Below, one piece after another: positions 61,759 through 64,000 of a stretch of 64,000 nt of DNA. The position numbers were made by a program, and so were the translations under genes. Where the stretch lies: positions 2,202,463-2,266,462 of the forward strand of contig NZ_CP041763.1 in NCBI RefSeq assembly GCF_007559005.1, read 5' to 3'. The notes under the pieces were generated by a model. It was not told the origin of the DNA. It did no database searches and saw only the letters and a list, made by a program, of their open reading frames with translations. Position 1 is the first letter of the stretch; the number at the start of each line of letters is the position of its first letter. The DNA is from Gordonia zhaorongruii (GTDB lineage: Bacteria > Actinomycetota > Actinomycetes > Mycobacteriales > Mycobacteriaceae).

Positions 61759-61785
61759 CGTCACGCACCCGTGACGTCCGTCACG
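61759..61785. promoter_or_regulatory. Operator-like array between flavin reductase and tetR
   Basis: CGTCACG (61759-61765), CGTGACG (61770-61776) and CGTCACG (61779-61785) alternate in orientation, forming two overlapping inverted repeats. The position between a TetR gene and its divergent neighbour suggests autoregulation and control of the reductase. Confidence 0.65.
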
Positions 61786-61820
61786 ACCGGACATCGCGCC
61801 AGGTAGCACCTCTGATCGGC

Positions 61821-61826
61821 TAATCT
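61821..61826 (+). promoter_or_regulatory. Leaderless-type -10 box of tetR
   Basis: TAATCT is followed by seven bases and the ATG at 61834. The operator-like array lies 36 bases upstream of the box. Confidence 0.6.
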
Positions 61827-61833
61827 CGGACAT

Positions 61834-62460
61834 ATGACCTTCCCCGGCAGCTCCCCCATCGGCCTCCCGGTCGTCGGCGGTTCGACGCTGTCGCCCGAGC
61901 GCGCGGACGCCGCACGCAACCGCAGACTCCTGCTCGCCGCCGCCCAGTCCCTGATCGACGATCAGGGCGCCGCCGCGGTGACCATGGATGCCGTCGCACG
62001 TGCCGCCGGCGTCGGCAAGGGGACGGTGTTCCGCCGCTTCGGCAACCGAACCGGGCTCATGCACGCCCTCCTGGATCACTCCGAGTCGGACCTGCAGCAG
62101 GCGTTCCTGTCCGGGCCGATGCCGCTCGGCCCCGGCGCCCATCCCCTCGACCGGCTCGCCGCGTACGGACGCGCCCGACTGAAGATGAATGTCGACCACC
62201 TGGACGTCCTGCTCGAGGCGGGATCCGACGACCCCGACCGGTTCTCGCACCCGGTGTGGGCGATGTCCACGCAGCACGTCAAGATCCTGCTCGGCGAACT
62301 CGGCTTCCGTCACCGACTGGACGTGCTCGCATACGCGATACAGGCGCCGCTCGACGCGATCACCGTGCGCCACCTGCTCGACGTCGTCGGTCTCACCCGC
62401 GAGCAGATCGCCGACGACTGGGAATCGATGGTCCGCACGCTGGTCGCCGGCACCCACTGA
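61834..62460 (+). CDS. TetR-family transcriptional regulator
   Basis: This 208-residue protein has an N-terminal helix-turn-helix (RRLLLAAAQSLIDDQGAAAVTMDAVARAAGVGKGTVFRRFGNRTGLMHALL, about 30-80) and an all-helical ligand domain. GKGTVFRRFG is the recognition helix. The first 25 residues are a Gly/Ser/Pro-rich lead. It probably represses the divergent flavin reductase and itself. It converges on eccB, 17 bases apart. Ligand unknown. Confidence 0.93.
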   Translation: MTFPGSSPIGLPVVGGSTLSPERADAARNRRLLLAAAQSLIDDQGAAAVTMDAVARAAGVGKGTVFRRFGNRTGLMHALLDHSESDLQQAFLSGPMPLGPGAHPLDRLAAYGRARLKMNVDHLDVLLEAGSDDPDRFSHPVWAMSTQHVKILLGELGFRHRLDVLAYAIQAPLDAITVRHLLDVVGLTREQIADDWESMVRTLVAGTH

Positions 62461-62477
62461 CAGCTTCGACAGCCGGG

Positions 62478-63869
62478 TCAGCGCACCGCCACCGCGTCCC
62501 GCGCGACGAGCGCGGCCGCGCGGCTCAGGTCCGCTCCTTCCGGCAGCAGCGAGATCACCGACCACGGTGCCCGCGGCGGGGCGTCGTCGAGCCCGAGCCC
62601 GTCGGCCGCCTCCGCTCCCGCCAATCGGTGACGCACACCGGTGTCGGCGATCAGGAACCGTTGTCCGGCGAGCGCGCTGTCGCCGCGCGCCCCGGTGACC
62701 GTCACGTACTCGGCCGTTGCGGGCGGCAGGTAGACGGCGTCGAGTCCGGGACCGCGCCCGTCGGCTGACCCCAACGCGACCGGCCGGCCCGCGTCGGGCA
62801 CCGGCAACGCGTCGACGGCGTACAGCGATTCCCGCGCCCGCGACTCGTCCCGGGTCCGCGACCACGATCGGCACAGCACGGACTCGCCGACCGCCATGCG
62901 GGGCGCCGCCCGCGGAAAGTGCCCGACCGGCAGGGTGTCGACCACTGGAACGGCCGTCAGAGCCCCCGGCGCCACGTTCCGGATCGTCGGCGACGCCGAA
63001 GGATCGGCTGCGCGCAGCATGTCGGCGGCGGTCGACGGGAGCTCCTGCATCCCACCGACCAGCACGACACGGTACGCGACCGCACCGTCGACGGCCGCCG
63101 TCCGGATCACCGAGCCGACCGGCAGACCGATGGGCCCCTTCGTTCCGCGGCCCGGCACGTCGGGGACGCGCAGCGGCGGCCGAACGGGGAATGCGTCGAG
63201 CAGCGCCGCCGACACCGGAACCGGCTGCCGCCCTTCGAGTCCGAGCGCGCGCAGCACCGCCGTGCTCTCGGTGTCCACGCCGGCCCGAACCGGTGGCGCA
63301 CCGGATTCGGTGAACAGCAGCCACGTCCGGTCGCCGTGGGACACCAGAACCCCGTGGCCCGGTGGCAACGGCCGGCCGGCCGGGACACCGGACAGGACCG
63401 CCGTGCCGGCAGGCGTGTCACAGACGGTCCATGTCGACGCGCCGTCGACCGCAGGTCCGGGCAACGATGCCGGCGCTCCCGGGATCCCGAGCGCGGCACC
63501 CCGCGGAAACTCCGCGAGCGAGTCCGGGCCGACCGTCTTCACCGGTGCCGGACCGCCGACGATGAGACGTGCCGACGCCAGATTCAGAACGGGATGCATC
63601 ACGCCGTCGACGAGCACGAACAGTCCGCCGCCGGAGTCGGCGACGATACGGGCGTCACCGACCGAGGGCGCGGGCCGGATCAGCCCGTACACCCCGGCAC
63701 CCGCCAGCATCAGAACCGCGACCACGAGTCCGGCCACGATCGCCCGCCCCTGTGATCGCATCGGGTCGTGCAGCATGCGAACGTCCCAGCGGATCAGCGC
63801 ATGCTCTGCTCGCGCCAACCCGAACCGATATCCGCTGACTTGGGCACGCGTGGTGATACGCCTCGACAT
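62478..63869 (-). CDS. eccB: ESX type VII secretion protein EccB
   Basis: This 463-residue membrane component of the type VII secretion complex has the diagnostic N-terminus (RITTRAQVSGYRFGLARAEHALIRWDVRM), one transmembrane helix (about 48-70) and a large extracytoplasmic domain with repeated YLPPATAEYV-like segments. Two Cys (TVCDTPAG and VLCRSWSR) may pair. GGGGGATC precedes the ATG. Which ESX system it belongs to cannot be told; a divergent gene starts 99 bases away and continues out of the window. No eccC, EsxA/B or PE/PPE genes lie within the window. Confidence 0.93.
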   Translation of the reverse strand: MSRRITTRAQVSGYRFGLARAEHALIRWDVRMLHDPMRSQGRAIVAGLVVAVLMLAGAGVYGLIRPAPSVGDARIVADSGGGLFVLVDGVMHPVLNLASARLIVGGPAPVKTVGPDSLAEFPRGAALGIPGAPASLPGPAVDGASTWTVCDTPAGTAVLSGVPAGRPLPPGHGVLVSHGDRTWLLFTESGAPPVRAGVDTESTAVLRALGLEGRQPVPVSAALLDAFPVRPPLRVPDVPGRGTKGPIGLPVGSVIRTAAVDGAVAYRVVLVGGMQELPSTAADMLRAADPSASPTIRNVAPGALTAVPVVDTLPVGHFPRAAPRMAVGESVLCRSWSRTRDESRARESLYAVDALPVPDAGRPVALGSADGRGPGLDAVYLPPATAEYVTVTGARGDSALAGQRFLIADTGVRHRLAGAEAADGLGLDDAPPRAPWSVISLLPEGADLSRAAALVARDAVAVR

Positions 63870-63932
63870 CTCAGATCCCCCCGAATCGAATTGCGTCCCA
63901 CGCACCGTAACGGCGATGTACCGTGACGCCAC

Positions 63933-63963
63933 GCGATTCGGGGGAATTGCGCGATTCGGGGGA
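63933..63963. repeat. Direct repeat GCGATTCGGGGGA near the ESX divergent promoter
   Basis: The 13-mer occurs at 63933-63945 and 63951-63963, an 18-base period. A nearly identical run, CGATTCGGGGGGA, occurs on the minus strand just upstream of eccB (63874-63886). Each gene's leader therefore carries the motif next to its start. Confidence 0.75.
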
Positions 63964-63968
63964 CTGTC

Positions 63969-64000
63969 ATGCGAACGACCACGCGCCGGAGAGCGCATGC
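63969..64000 (+). CDS. Start of a gene running off the right edge
   Basis: An ATG at 63969 is preceded by GGGGGA at a good distance and opens a frame starting MRTTTRRRAHA, cut at the window end after about 10 codons. The Arg-rich start suggests the n-region of a membrane or exported protein. Divergent placement from eccB makes another ESX component plausible, but the sequence is too short to assign. Confidence 0.45.
   Translation, partial: MRTTTRRRAH

Overview
The window is a high-GC actinobacterial chromosome segment with dense, short-spaced genes. Gene order closely follows the Mycobacterium tuberculosis interval from about Rv3001c to Rv3054c: ilvB/ilvN, cfp6, doxX, lppZ, gatB, pfkA, gatA/gatC, the ACT protein, ligA, mnmA, iscS, the acyltransferases, etfA/etfB, the methylglucose lipopolysaccharide genes, the Rv3034c-Rv3041c equivalents, serB2, ctaD, fecB and nrdF/E/I/H. 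Together with the ESX gene eccB at the right edge, this points to a mycolic-acid actinomycete other than Mycobacterium. Gordonia or a close relative is most likely; this is inferred from content and order, without a database search.

Layout. 1-6.7 kb: branched-chain amino-acid synthesis (ilvBN behind an attenuator with a tiny leader peptide, and ilvD), cfp6 and the magnesium channel mgtE. 6.7-20.5 kb: DoxX protein, lipoproteins, gatB, PspC protein, pfkA, a two-component system, a secreted phospholipase A2 with an alpha/beta-hydrolase, gatCA, YbjQ and ACT proteins. 20.5-30.3 kb: ligA, MmcQ-like protein, MetE-like protein, mnmA-iscS, a pair of lipid acyltransferases resembling ornithine-lipid enzymes, and etfBA. 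30.4-34 kb: a translationally coupled methyltransferase, GH57 enzyme and glycosyltransferase, matching the polymethylated-glucan (MGLP) genes. 34.2-38.1 kb: a five-gene cassette of two ER/SipW-type signal peptidases and three small proteins with SipW-type signal peptides. This cassette is the most unusual part of the window, and its second peptidase carries its own substrate-like secreted domain. 38.1-49.8 kb: hexapeptide acyltransferase, beta-propeller lipoprotein, a frameshifted THUMP-like methyltransferase, another methyltransferase with an enoyl-CoA hydratase, a stand-alone LigD-type polymerase, Nudix, ABC ATPase, luciferase-like oxidoreductase, Pth2-like protein and serB. 49.8-64 kb: ctaD, fecB, a SNF2 helicase with a SWIM partner, class Ib ribonucleotide reductase under a clear NrdR box pair, a flavin reductase/TetR pair with an operator, and eccB with the start of a divergent gene.

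Regulatory picture. At least a dozen genes have a TANNNT -10 box six or seven bases before the start codon, implying widespread leaderless transcripts; the ilvB leader peptide is one of them. Strong hairpin terminators lie after ilvD, etfA, ctaD and nrdF. No tRNA, rRNA, insertion sequence, prophage or CRISPR array was found.
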